Assembly (NCBI GenBank): GCA_021904315.1
Contig: CM038916.1
Span: 9,203,065-9,267,064, forward strand
Reading direction: 5' to 3'
DNA: 64,000 bases
Source of the DNA: Sphagnum magellanicum
Taxonomy: Eukaryota > Streptophyta > Sphagnopsida > Sphagnales > Sphagnaceae
Part shown: in pieces, positions 1 to 12,600 of the stretch
Numbering within the stretch: position 1 is the stretch's first letter
Layout: the number at the start of each line of letters is the position of its first letter
Notes under the pieces: generated by a model
Told to the model about the DNA's origin: nothing
The model's database searches: none
The model's input: only the letters and a program-made list of their open reading frames with translations
Position numbers and translations under genes: made by a program

Positions 1-3000
1 AATTGTTGTGAATATGGTTAGAGGCCTTGCTTGCTTTAGAGACTAAGATGAAATCATTTTTGGTTGCAAGATGAACGTTTGAAGATTTGAAATGCATTCA
101 AAATTGTATATCCATCTTCTAAAGGGGAAAAAAATTCCATATTTGTTTTGTAGGATTAACTTTTGGAATTTTGAAAATCTAAACAAATGCATTCAAAACG
201 ATATATATATATATATATATATCCTCTATTAGATTTGGAGGTTGTAGGCTTAGATGATGTTGCTCCTACTATAATTGATAAGGAATCATTTATGAGATCT
301 TGGTACATAAATTAGTGTGTTACACTTCTTACATCTATGTCCATGTTTATGGATTTTTTGAATGAAGAATTTGAAGCAGTCCATATACCTTGTGGGGGAT
401 GGGGACAAGGACAAGGACTTAACAAATAACTCAAATATTAAATATTCATAACAAGCACCTTGGTTCAATGTTTCAAAGTCATTGATGCATTAGCTTTTTG
501 GACATGGTGTTACAAGCTAAAGAAATGCATCAAAATAATAACAACCATAACAAGTTTAATCAAGTTTGGTTTTTCATGTTTAGTGTCAAAATTTATATTA
601 GCATTCCAATTTTTCAATGTGTTTACATGACAATAGCTAATATATTATGAAAACATGTGAAATAATTTGAAATGAATCTAACAACTATAAAGTATTCAAA
701 AGTTCATTCATTAAACATTATAATCAACATTTTTTATATTTTTCCCCAAATGTTTCAAGGACTTGAAATCCATTCTATATGACATGTAATAATGCACAAT
801 GATTCTTCATGCCTTTATATAACAATATAATATGTTAGGAAGAAAAAACCAGTTTTTTTTGCCATTATAAAAATCTTGAATTTCTAATCCATCCTTAAAA
901 AATTCATGATTTTCTATTGTGTGAATCTAACTTTTCTATTGTTTGAATTCATTTGAGTTGTGTTAATTGTTGTGCCTTTAAAAAAGAAAAACAACTACAT
1001 GAAAAACAACTCAACAAGAAATACCAATTTTTAAAGTTAATCACTATAATTTTTTCATCTTGACAATTATAGTTTCAAGTTTATTTATGAAACAAATTGT
1101 TCAAATTCAACTATTAGTATGGGCTATTGGATAATGTGTTAATGCATGGGACTGACAATTGAGTGTTGGATCTTTCCATTGTGTGTGCAAGTTCTTCAAT
1201 CACAACTATATGTCTTTTACTAGGTTGTTCTAGTGATGTTTTACCAAAACAAGCATAAGGTCAAATTTGTAACAAATGAGGTTGAACATTATTAATTAAT
1301 CATCTTGTCACTATAAGTTAGTTTTTCCATAGTTGTTTTCAAATTCGTTTTCTAATATTAAATAATTTAATAGGTGTTAATCATAACAAGAATGTTGACA
1401 ACAAGTGGAACCAATTTGAAGTTAGGATGTTTTATAATCAAACATGATTGGAAGAAGTCTCTAGGGTGGTGTAATAGGATTTTGATTCCTAGAGTTTGTA
1501 AGTAGATTTCTTTTGGGCCATGTTTCTCACATAGGATTATTTTTCTAAAGGAAGCAAGTATTCAATTTTGAAGGAGGTGATACATGTTGATATGACTTCA
1601 TAATGTCACTTTGAATTTTGTAGGTTATTATGGATAGTAATTAACTTTAGACAATATCTATGCAATCCTTTTGCAATTAAGATAATTGTGGTTTAATTTA
1701 TGTCTTTTGAAAATTGGCCTTTGTTGCATGGTACAACTAATACCACAATGCCCTTGCAACAAGTCCAATCTCTCCCACAATAGATGTTAACAAGTTTTCA
1801 AATACATTTTGAACACATATATCTTTAGTACAAGTAATAACTTTGATGTGTTTATTGTATAAATAATTATCATAATTATTTTTATGTCAAACATGTATAT
1901 TGGGCTATGCAAGATAGCAAGGATGATGTATTGATTTGGAAAGGTTTCTAACTCCAAATTCTACTATGTTTTCCGTAGAAACATTGCATTCCAAATGCAT
2001 TCCAAACCAACTATTCATAACCCAAGTTTACATCTTATGTTATCTATCCATCATCTCATTCCTTCTTGCTTCAATTTCTCTCAAATGCCATCAACTCATG
2101 TTCTTACAAGAAACTTGTTTCAATGCTTTTGTAAAGTAACATCAAATGATCCCCATTTTAACATGACCAACATTAGCTTGAACATCATCAATTCATGTTC
2201 TTGCATGATACTTACATTGATGTTTTTGTAAATGAACCGCTAAATTCATCTTTCGCCTTTTGAAAGTTGATCATCCTTAGTAGTGTGGACACTAGAGTAA
2301 AAACCAAGGCCCAAATGTAATTAGGAAGCACAAGTTTAAGAAATACATATTAAATGAAACTTTAAATTCAACACTGAAAATTCTTATGAAGTAATATACA
2401 ACATTTTATTTTTCTAAGTTTGGAACTAGGCGATGTATTTGACATCTTGAAATGACATTCGGTAGTTTTCATATGGGCCTTAAATCCAATAGGGTCAATG
2501 AGCTCCTCCCCCTTTCATGTTTTCCATGATTTTTGTGTGTCAATCAAGGAGCATAAATTTTTAACTGTGGCTATATACAAACAAGGGTTATAAGATTAGT
2601 GTAAAAAATATACACAATTTTGGGGGTTTACAAAATAGGATTGCACCTTAGGGATGAAAAATGCCTATACGACCAATTAGAAATGAAGTTTTGAATTGTA
2701 AGGTTGCCTTAATAAATCAACAATGCATGCCAAACATGCAAATTGCAAAGAACTTTTAAACAAGAATTTGGTATTTTTACACATCATTTTCTTAATTTAC
2801 TCAAAGATTTTACTTAGGGTGCTCCTTATATTAACATATATAAAATTATAGCACATTACTTGTGTTGTTTGTTTTCTCCATGACCAATTTGAAAGGTTTG
2901 AAATCAACTTTGAAAATTGATGAATGCCATGTGAAAATTGTAACTTATATGTGACAAGTTCAAAAAAGACTTTCCTTTAAAGGTTGAAAATCAAAATTCA

Positions 3001-3069
3001 TGGGCAAGACCGAAGCACATCAATGTGGTCCAAAATGGGACCAAAATGCATAGAATAGTAGATGGACGA
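1..3069. other. AT-rich stretch without a recognisable gene
   Basis: This is AT-rich sequence with only short, unconvincing open frames. An (AT)n microsatellite lies near 201-221. A minus-strand frame at 286-468 encodes a small Cys/His/Lys-rich peptide that I cannot place. I see no exon with a recognisable domain and no terminal repeat. It is most likely decayed transposon DNA. Confidence 0.5.
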
Positions 3070-3232
3070 AATATCTAGTATAGCCAAAATGTGGCATCTA
3101 GTATACTCAAATATCTAATGTAGCCAAAATGTGGCATCCAGTATACTCAAAAATCTAGTGTAGCCAAAATGTGGCATCTAGCATACTCAAAATATCTAGT
3201 GTAGCCAAAATGTGGCCTCTAGTATACTCAAA
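3070..3232. repeat. 40-bp tandem repeat, four units
   Basis: Four near-identical units start at 3081, 3121, 3161 and 3202, each opening with TAGCCAAAATGTGGC and followed by a CTAGTATACTCAAA-like half. The period is 40 bp and the units differ by only a few bases, so the array is fairly young compared with its surroundings. No gene is attached to it. Confidence 0.9.
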
Positions 3233-4199
3233 GAGCTAAAAGAACTACCCAGTTCCAGGATTTTGAAAATCGGCTCTGGGCAGGTACAAGGCAAGGGCAG
3301 GTCTTTGAAAATTTTGACCTCAAATTGCCATTTTTACATAGAACAGATCTGATATCCAGTTAGGGTTTGGTGCAAAAATCTACTACCTGCCCAGGACCTG
3401 GAACATAACATACCCTGATGCGTATGTAAAAAACCAAAAGGCCAAAAAAACAAAGTGCCAAAAATGAAAAAGATCAGTACCCTCGGCAACAAAAGGAATT
3501 GCCCAAAATTACAAAATTGTTAGAAAATTGTGAAAAAAGTTGAAGACTTGCAGTCTACATTTGGAATGCTGAGGATTGACAATCAAAATGCCAAAACAAA
3601 GCCTGCCACAAAGTAAAGAATCCCTTGTGCATTTTAGTACTTTAAAGGAGCAAATTACATGACATGACTTGAGCATTTTTGGTGTTGTTGGGTACAATTG
3701 GGTATCAGTTGAGAAGATTTGCAGGACCTTATTCTGACAAAGGCACTTGAGCTGCAAGTGAACGCTTGGGTGGAGGTAAAATCCAAAAACTGGGTGAAGT
3801 GAGACTCCTGTTAAAGACCAATTTTGGTGAGCAAACTAGTTTGGTCCTCTGTTTTTTTCTCCCTTTAAGTACTGTTGTTTTCATCCTGACTTTTGATATG
3901 GTTCCCAGTTTTGCCTAAGCTGGGGCCCAGCACACCCAATTTGGGGGGTACTTTACAGAGAACCACTATAATGTCCTTGAATTCAATAACCGACAATGGT
4001 ATAAGTGCAATCCAGCATTACCATGACTATTATATTCAACAGCATTAAGGGTAAATATAACTGCTATGTGTGAGATGATAGATGATCATATATGAGATTG
4101 CAGAGAGAAGAACTTCACAATAATCCTTTGAATGCTGAAGCATTATTTCAGTTCCAGTAAAACCACAAAGAAAGTGACAAAAATGATTGGGGGTCATAA

Positions 4200-4900
4200 C
4201 TTAAGCTTTGTGAGTCTATTGCAAACTATGGTACCATCACCTTCAATCATGGGATAGTCACTGACTAGTTGCCATTACTCTCCCCTTCCCCCTCCCACTC
4301 CCAAACTGTCTTCTTCAACAACCCAATGTGGGCATAAATTTGTAGATTGGAACCTGCTCAAAATTTTAGTCAAACAATTATACAATATGTGCATCCTGTG
4401 GTTTCTGTTGCATTTTGTTTCAACTTCAAAAGCAATGGAAAGATTCTGAGTTGCCATTACTTCCCCCCACCGTCTTCATCAACAACTCAATGTGAGCTTA
4501 GCTTTGTAGATTAAAATTATCTGCTCAAAATTTTGGCCAAACAATTATACTACATTTCTTGCTTGCTTCCCGTACTGTCTTAATCAACAACCCATCGTGG
4601 TCATAGATCTGTAGATCATAATCTACTCAAAATTTTGGTCAAACAATAATACAATATTTCATCCTGAGTTTTTGTTGCAGTTTTAGATGCAAGGGGATCT
4701 TGAGTTGCCATTATTGCCCCCCCAACTGACTGCATCAATCAATCAACAACCCAATGTGGACATACATTTATATAGCATAATCTGCTCAAAAGTTTAGTCA
4801 ACAATTATATTTCTTCATTAGCTTTTTTTGCATTTTCAGGAGCAACAGGAAGACTTGATATTAGGTCTACTGGCACTCAAAAGAAACAGGGCTTGAGAGT
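4200..4900. repeat. Degenerate tandem/dispersed repeat, related copy at 25.05-25.27 kb
   Basis: A block that opens GTTGCCATTA followed by a C-rich run, then 'catcaacaacccaatgtgg', 'tgtagat' and 'ctgctcaaaattttggtcaaacaat', recurs roughly four times, starting near 4268, 4449, 4560 and 4703. Spacing is uneven, about 110-180 bp. The end of the last copy ('acaggaagacttgat...cactcaaaag') and the lead-in before the first ('gactagttgccattactc') both have counterparts at 25050-25270, where the unit is single. It is therefore a dispersed family that became tandem here. The class is unknown. Confidence 0.65.
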
Positions 4901-6138
4901 AATGTGATGAGTAAAGCAGTCTAATGGGAAATCATGTTGCTTCTTCACCTCCAAGATGTCACAATGAAGTTATTGACCTTCCATCATCACATCATCATAT
5001 GACATTGCACAACAAAATGGAGGTTTTACTGCTTCAAATAATATGGAACCAGGAGGAAAGGTAGTAGACTCCGTATATTTTGTGTCTTCATATGCAGGTC
5101 ATGTAGTGAGTTTCACATTCTTAAATCAGATTGGGAGATAGGCACTGGGTCTACCTAACCATTAAGAACCCTTTGGCAGTAATAACAGCTGACTGTACTA
5201 CATAGATGAAGAAGGTTCTGCGACGAACAGAACAACCATGGACGACAATTGCAGAAGAGAAGAAAAGCAGAGAAGAACAGAGTGTTGTAAGCTTCACCAT
5301 CATAAAAAAAACCTTCGTAGCCTAACTGACTAACAGGATGTGTCATTTCTTGTTAAGAAGCATCAACAGGGATTCAATCTGATCTGATGACAGTCTGTGT
5401 GACCCATTTGGCTAAGTCTCCTCCTGCAGGAGTATAGTTGAATGTGGGCAGATATGACCAGAGTTGTGAGTTCAAATCTTTACTCCTGTCTGAATCCTTT
5501 CACTGCTCACTCACAACTCAGGAAGAAGGTTTATACAGAGTGCAAAAGAAAAACCAGACTTGACATTTAATTTTTTTTTAAAAGGTTGAACACCACACAT
5601 TCAAGAAGCAGCAGCAAAAACACAGAGGAGGGATGGATGGACTCAAAAAACCAGAAGAAAAGCCAAGTTTGATAACACAAAACTAGAACAAAGTTGTTGT
5701 GCACACAGTCAAAAAGATTCAATGGTTTGAACAATAGTGCAAGACACAGAGTCAGAGATCAAGTTGGAGAGGCACAGAGAGACAGAGTACACATGTCCCA
5801 TGAGATTGATCCTTCTTCTTCTTCTTGTTATCAGCCCAGCTTTTCTCATTGGCAATCAATGGATCCCCAAGTTATGTACATTGCCAAAAAAGAATCTCCC
5901 ATCAAGTCTCCGTCCTTGGGGAGGGAGATTTTCTTCACAACTTTCACAAGTGACTCACAAAGCACCGTAGAAACCCAAACCCTAGTATAGTACAAAAAGG
6001 AAGCCGCAGAAGATCATCTTCGAGATCATCTGTCACTGCAACAAAGATCTGCAGTGCAGGCTTGGTACCCAATCCGCAGAAATCTGTGCTAGCCAATCCG
6101 AAGAAGAAGAAGAAGAAGAAGACGGCGCTGCGTCTTCT
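4901..6138. other. Gene-proximal non-coding DNA downstream of the EF-hand gene
   Basis: This stretch is richer in GC and more complex than the AT-rich intergenic DNA. It lies just 3' of the minus-strand EF-hand gene, so its right end probably holds the 3' UTR. A GAA repeat sits at about 6102-6122. Open frames here, for example 5694-5990 on the plus strand, show no domain and I do not call them genes. Confidence 0.4.
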
Positions 6139-6957
6139 TCAGCATACAAGCTGGTTGCTGCTGCTGCTGCTGCCGTGCATCATCATGAGTTGGAAATCAT
6201 GGAAGTCGACTCGGCCATCGCCGTCTTGGTCGACAGAATGGATCATGCGGCGACAATCTTCTAGCGTAATACACTGGTCTCCCAAGCCGGACAAGATCCG
6301 GTGAAGCGAATCCGCGGAGATGTAACCCTGCTTCTCCACGTCGAACACATGGAAAGCGTCTCTGAGAACATCCAGCTCTGCCGCCGTCGAGTTCTCTTGA
6401 TGTTCCATATTGTTGTCGTCCTCCCCCGCCATAATCGCCTGGGACGCCAACTTGTTGAGGTTGATAAACTCCTCCAAGTCGATGAAGCCGTCGCCGTCGA
6501 CATCCACGTCTCTCACCATGAGCTCCAGCTCCTTGTCCGTGTACTCTATCCCCAGAGAAGAGAGCACCAGCCCCAGCTCCACTGCCGAGATTTTGCCCAC
6601 TCCGTTCTTGTCGAAGTATCTGAAGACTTCTGCTAGCTCGCTGCTGCTGGAGCATGACGTCACACAAAGCTCGGATCTTCTGCTCCTGTTTCTCGGGGTT
6701 GGTTTTCCCAAGAGTTCTCCACTCATGCTCCACCTCTTGGACTGCCTCCACATCCAAGACGTAAAGGAGGAGGAAGTCTTGGGTAGCGACAAGGCCTGAC
6801 GCTCCAACGACGACGGCGACAGCTCTTTCAGCCTTCTTCCCGGAGACGACGAAAGCTCCGATGATGACGACGGCGAAGAGTCCGAGGACGAAGAGGATAC
6901 AGACGGCGACTGCAGCGACCGCGTCCTCCTGATCCTCAGAAAAGATGGCACCTTCAT
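6139..6957 (-). CDS. Calmodulin-like EF-hand protein (CML family), 272 aa
   Basis: This is a predicted cytosolic calcium sensor of the plant calmodulin-like family, which changes shape on calcium binding and docks to target proteins. The frame is open upstream to 7026, but the Met at 6957 is preferred because a Lys/Arg- and Ser-rich tail follows directly (MKVPSFLRIRRTRSLQSP). About 110 low-complexity residues precede two EF-hand pairs. Loops: EF1 116-127 (DKNGVGKISAVE, Val in place of the usual acid at position 5), EF2 152-163 (DVDGDGFIDLEE, canonical), EF3 206-217 (DVEKQGYISADS, no acidic residue at position 12, probably dead), EF4 243-254 (DQDGDGRVDFHD, Asp at position 12). One good site per lobe is therefore likely. 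No intron is needed. The Ser-rich N-terminus is weakly constrained, and another frame is also open there, so the exact start is uncertain. The stop follows a poly-Ser stretch ending NQLVC. Confidence 0.88.
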   Translation of the reverse strand: MKVPSFLRIRRTRSLQSPSVSSSSSDSSPSSSSELSSSPGRRLKELSPSSLERQALSLPKTSSSFTSWMWRQSKRWSMSGELLGKPTPRNRSRRSELCVTSCSSSSELAEVFRYFDKNGVGKISAVELGLVLSSLGIEYTDKELELMVRDVDVDGDGFIDLEEFINLNKLASQAIMAGEDDNNMEHQENSTAAELDVLRDAFHVFDVEKQGYISADSLHRILSGLGDQCITLEDCRRMIHSVDQDGDGRVDFHDFQLMMMHGSSSSSNQLVC

Positions 6958-7051
6958 CTTGCTTGCTTGCTTGCCTTGTCGCCTTGTGATTTTCAAGAGC
7001 GCTTTCGAAATCCAGAGCTGGATCAAAACCTCAAGACTTCTTCACGAATAG

Positions 7052-7054
<3 letters not shown>

Positions 7055-7109
<55 letters not shown>

Positions 7110-7112
7110 ACA
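7055..7112. repeat. (CT)n-(CA)n compound microsatellite in the EF-hand gene leader
   Basis: About 15 CT units run directly into about 13 CA units, roughly 100 bp upstream of the preferred EF-hand start. On the coding strand it reads (TG)n(AG)n. It probably lies in the 5' UTR or core promoter. Confidence 0.9.
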
Positions 7113-7370
7113 AGCAAGCAAGCACCTCCAGTCGAGCTCAATATTCTTCTTCAGAAACTGCCAGAGAAAGCGTTGTATTTGCAATTGCAATCACCTAGAC
7201 GGTGCCATAGCAAAGCAGAAACTACCTAAAGACGAATCCGTGAAGAGAATACGAATTAGGCCGTTGAAACTCAACAGCAGAACCGACATACAAAAAATAC
7301 GTACTTTACAAAAACCAAAGATGAAACCAAAAAGCCAGCACTCAATGCACGATGATGATGCTATTCTCGT

Positions 7371-7435
7371 CCACAACAACACCAACAACAACAACAACAA
7401 CAACAAGATCGTCGGCAACAACAACAAGAAGAACG
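7371..7435. repeat. (AAC)n microsatellite upstream of the EF-hand gene
   Basis: Runs of AAC/CAA triplets broken by short unique pieces. In one plus-strand frame they read as poly-Asn, which keeps a spurious long frame open (6967-7692). This is promoter-proximal DNA of the minus-strand gene. Confidence 0.85.
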
Positions 7436-7699
7436 ACAATCGCAGAGAAAGTCCCGCGCGCGAGCCAGCGCGAATTTGCGGAGAACCCGTGCGAACAACC
7501 AAACCAGCGCCAACAAGAAAGAAGTTGCCAGGCTTCTTCGCAAAAAGCAACAACTCGGGTTCTTCCGCGCGCCTTCCTTGGCTAGCGTATCGTACACGTA
7601 CGTACTTTGGCGGGACCTTCGTGCCTGTCAATTTTATTTCTGCCCAATTTTTTATTTTATTTTATTTTAATTTAACCATGGTTTGCTCCTAGTAGGCTA

Positions 7700-9600
7700 C
7701 AAGGGACCTTAGTGCACACCCCCCCCCCCCACCCAACAACAAAAAATGAAAAAAAATTTCCCTAAAACCATATGTCATGAATCAGTACATACCCGTATCC
7801 TTATTATATTGATCTTCATTATAATATAGTAAAATTATTATTATTATTTGAACTTCTGCTTGACCTTAGCTTCCATTTGATCTTTAACTTTCCGTCTTCT
7901 AGCAAAAATGGTTATATCGAGACCCACCCACCCGTGTGTTGGGTGGGTACTTGGTTTGGCATGTCGGTTAGAATCGTAGGTTGGTTTCGGTTTTTGGTTA
8001 CTTGAGAAATCGATATGCATGGTGTTTTATAATGGGATCTGGTTTTGGAATTGGAACTAGAACTTGTACTCGGTAGGTTCTAGAACCAGAATCAGAATTT
8101 TTGAAAACTATTTTTTTTGGGGTTTGGGGAATGGGTTTGGGGGGGGGGAGGAGGAAGGGGAATGGTCTAGAATCAAGAGTTAACTAGCAGTTAACTCTGG
8201 GTTTTGGATTGGATTAGGTTACCTAGAACCAGAACTCAAACCAAGTCTAATGGAGCTTTGCATGTTTTGTAAAGAAAATATCAAAATTTAACATTCATTT
8301 TTCCACAAGAAATAAGATCCCTAGCTAAAAAAAACCTCTCCAAAATTCGGTCAAGTTGCTAGCACTAGTTGTATTCTCCCATGCCATGTGCAAGTCTAGC
8401 ACCATTCATACAAGTGCAATACTTTGGTGACCAACAAATATTGTGCCCACCTTTTTTCCCTTGTGAGAATGAAGTAGTTTTGGGTTGTTGCTTTTGTAAA
8501 TGAGGAATGAATTCGCTTGACATAAGTTGTGTGCTAGCTAGTAGGAGGGTTGTACAATTTGTTAGGCAAAAAGGTTATGGTGATGAGAAGGTGGGTGGGT
8601 TGAAGATGAAAACCCAAATGATTCCACCACCCATGGCATGACATTTTAGATCAATTCTAGGTACATGTCGAGTTGTGTTGTTTTGGTCAAGCACAACATT
8701 TTTTGTGTTCATGCAAGCAAAATATTTATTGAAAAATCAATTGGCATGAAAGAAAATTCTTGTACATATTGGCAATACTAATGTGCACAACCATGGGGTA
8801 AGTTGCTACACACACACATTTGTGCCTGTGAATTATGCACATTCTGGGTGTGTAATGGACATTAAGAAGCTTGTGTGTCCATTACACTCCCAAAATGTGG
8901 ATGGTCGTGGACCCAAATGGGTTTAGGCATCACCCATATCTCACTCATTTGTCTAAAAGAGACAAAACAAGATATGATAAGTGTGACCCTATCACACTAC
9001 ACCCAACAAGCTCTTAACTTGGTGTGTGCCCACTCAGAAGTGATTTTTATTCATGAAGATTTCAATATAAGCAAACATTTGTCAAGGTGAACACAAGGTG
9101 TGTGTCCTTTGATGGATTTTCAACTCTGGAACGACTTTGAACTAGCGATTTTTTTTTTATTGTTTTTGCCTTATGGCACAGGTGACAACAACAACCAAAG
9201 TATGGATGTAGAAGTGGCGAAAATTGCAATTTTTTGGAACACTAAAAATAGCTATAACCAGTATATTCAAAGTGGCTTTGGGCGACTTTTTTTTAAGTTC
9301 AGTGCTCCTACTGGCACCCATTATTTATACTTGCTAATTGTATTCTGGTTACTTAAATTGCTTAGGTCCTAATTATCTATTGAAAAGCATGACCTGTAGA
9401 GTGCAGAATAGCACCCATACCAAATATAGTTGCATCCAAAACTTGTTGTAGCCATGGAAACCATGAACAAAAGAAGTATTAATAAACTTATTCATATTGA
9501 CCCCGACCGGTAGCTATCATAACATTTGCCCAACTCTCAAATGTTGTTGCATAAGGAAATGTGTCCAATGTGAAAAATCGTTGTGCATACTTAGCAACAA
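7700..9600. other. Non-coding stretch with homopolymer runs
   Basis: No gene is visible. The stretch holds a C11-like run at 7721-7731, a G-rich run at 8139-8160 and the near-perfect hairpin at 8838-8899. The small frames at 8875-9372 have no domain. Confidence 0.45.
8838..8899. repeat. 24-bp inverted repeat, 14-nt loop
   Basis: Arms 8838-8861 and 8876-8899 pair over 24 positions with two mismatches. The left arm begins CACATTCTGGG and ends AATGGACA. The loop contains a HindIII site. It could be a miniature foldback element or an RNA hairpin. I see no target-site duplication. Confidence 0.7.
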
Positions 9601-12600
9601 TTGTCTACAAATGTGGATTTAAGTGATTCCGCAATTTGCTTTTCAGAAATGAAACAAAACTAAAGCATCGTTCATCTTCAACATATCCCAAAACATGCGT
9701 CATAACAATCTTAGCTAACTTTAGATACTTTGGAAAGGTATCAAACAAGAGGTGAAAAACATTGATCACTTTCCAAAAACAAGTGAAGGGATTCACATTT
9801 TGTGGATTCACCTTGTTAATTGCCAATGCCACCACTTCTGCCATCACTTGAAAGGTATTTGATTTCATGGTAAGTTTGAAGAATCCTTGTTGTGCATTTA
9901 AATCCCAACTTGAAAGAAGAGCAAGTACCATTGAAGTAGATTTGTCATTTGTTTGAATTTCATATGTGCATTCATTACCATAAAAATCCTTCAACACCTC
10001 CAAATGTTGAGGAAATGTCATGTCTGCATATGCCTACAACCAATATCTGGGATAAAAAATTCCCATGGCATCTAATTTTTTTGCTCAAGAAATTGAGCAT
10101 CAAGTTCTTCAATCAACCCAACAATTGCCTCTACCATTTCCAACCTCAACCCACACCAATTTTTTTGCAAAACTTCAAAGTTTACTTAAATTTAAAATTA
10201 TATTCCTATCTAGTCAATCCTAATAGAGTAAAAAGAATGATTTTAGAACTAATGGAATTAAAACAATTTTTGAATTCACGATAGACCATATTCTTGAGGA
10301 AGACTTCTAAATTAGAACCTTACGTTTACATTTAGCTTTTACAAGCTAGAGAACATGAGTGAAGGCAACCTATGTCATTGGGAGAATTGCACCTATTTTT
10401 GAACATATGGCACCCCAATGTGTCCATATTTTCTCTCCATTTAGTAAGAAAGCAAGGTGCTCTATGGAATCATTGTTATAATTTGTGACCCATTTCATGT
10501 GGATGTGCCTATGGTCACATACCATCAAACCATTCAATGACCAAAATTCATCACCATTGAAAGTTATGTTGTTATCACAGTATAATTCATATAACTAACC
10601 CTAGCACACCTTTATTGCTGCAATGAATCTGATATAAAAACATATCACCTTTACGTAAACTTCAAAAAAGAACCAATTGCTTCCATCAATGGGAGCATAA
10701 TAGCAAGTCCGATGAGAAGGTGCATGTCCATGAAAAAGGTCAAATTGACTTGTACCAAAGCAAAAAATTCCATCAAATTGAAATATTAGAAAAGTAAATA
10801 GATTAATGCAATCCAAATTCCAAACATTCATAAATTACAACAGATTTTGGACTTACATAAAAAAAACAAACTCCATCAAATTTTGGAGCTGCATATTCTA
10901 GTTCATGACATTTGGAGTCTAAAATTCTATACAAATAAACATAAGAAATCCAAGCATATTCAACTTCGGACATCATTAACTTTTAAACATGAACTATAGA
11001 TCATTCACATAGATAATGTCTCTTAGATGCCATAAGCTTCAAACAAGGTCTTATCTCAAACAAGAATTATGCAAATTGTTTCAAAATGGAATTCGGTACA
11101 GAAATACAACGTGCAAATAAATAAACCAAACAAGGCTAAAGCTTCTCATTCATTCACAAGTTAAATTGCCACAATTAAACTTAAAAATCTAGATTAAATT
11201 AGAGAAGGATTTGAATAATCATGTTGTAAAAATTAAATTTACAACAACACCATTTAATGAAACTGCAAATCATTGGTTTCTAGAAGATAAATTATCTAAA
11301 TGATAGAATGAGAAGAATTGATCAAATGAAATTATGCCCATTGCCATTGAAATTGTCTCACATCAAGCTTGGGGAAAATGGTAATCCCATTATAATAGTT
11401 TGAATAATTTACCATTGTCCAACCCTAATACCTCTAGTCACCAATGTTTTAAAAACTTAGCAATAAAACCCCTTGCAAAATTTGTCTTACAATTCATTAT
11501 AGTCCATTTAAACTTTTGACCAAAACACCAACTTCAATACTTTTTGAACTACCTTATAAATTACACCATAATTTAATAGCATAAAATCTTGTAACTTGAA
11601 TTTTTTGTTACTAGTTGTTCGTAACAAAACCAATTATGCAGCAACATTCCTCCACCCATAAGCAACAAATCCACTCATAAGATTCACAAGAGAAATAAAC
11701 AAAAAAGTTAGAAAAAAAATCAGAATGCATATTCACATAAAATACTAGAAAAAATGGAAATTTTAATTACATTCACCTTGGCCATTTGTGTAAAAATTTG
11801 ATTAGCTTGCATGATTACAAGCAATGGCTTGTATTCAGCCATGATCCTTTTCAATGGATTAAGCATGGACATTGAACATGTTTTAACATTCTTGAGTATC
11901 TTGTTACCCTTGGTTTCCATGGTAACAACAAGTTTTTGAAACTCCAAATGTCGCTTTGGAAGGTGAGAAATATGAATGTAGATTTCCCATGAACACTTCC
12001 AATTGAGTTAACAAAGTCAAATTAGACAACGACTAAATTGCAAGGTTAGTCCGGTGAGCCACACAATGGACACCCATTGAATGTTGCCCAAACATCCTTT
12101 GTTTGCTTTGTGACATAATCCCCCCCCCAAAAAAAAAAATAGAAGCCCCATCTACACCAAAGCATAACTATTTTTTTGGCCACCTCTTCCCTTGTTAGTC
12201 CTCCACATTTCATCAATGCCACCGTTATAATCTCAATAAGATTATTGTTACCCAACCCATCCACAACTCATTCCACTTGAAATTGAATAGGAATTCTAAC
12301 CTAAGACTAAACCACATATGCATGAAGACAAATCCATAAACCATTATTTGTCATGGTAACCTCATCACATGAAAATTGCTATGAACCTAGTAGTTTGGAT
12401 GGCCTTGACAATGGCCTTCCATATTTAAATATGCATGAATTCAACAAGAGTTTAACCATTGTTGTCAAACCAATGCATTGAAGGGTTATTTGGGACATTC
12501 AAACTCTTGAAGAACTCATACAAGGACTCATACTCCAACATTAAACGACTATGAAACAAAATATGAAACAAAGATTTCATTTTAATAATTTTTCGATTCC

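Noticed and set aside
6197-6757. 186-aa minus-strand frame overlapping the EF-hand gene
   Set aside because: It is the other reading frame of the same DNA. Its start looks fairly protein-like, but the EF-hand loops are all in the chosen frame. A frameshift in the N-terminal region cannot be fully excluded.
6967-7692. 241-aa plus-strand frame rich in SL, HT and Asn runs
   Set aside because: It lies antisense to the leader of the EF-hand gene and is kept open by (CT)n, (CA)n and (AAC)n repeats. No domain is present.
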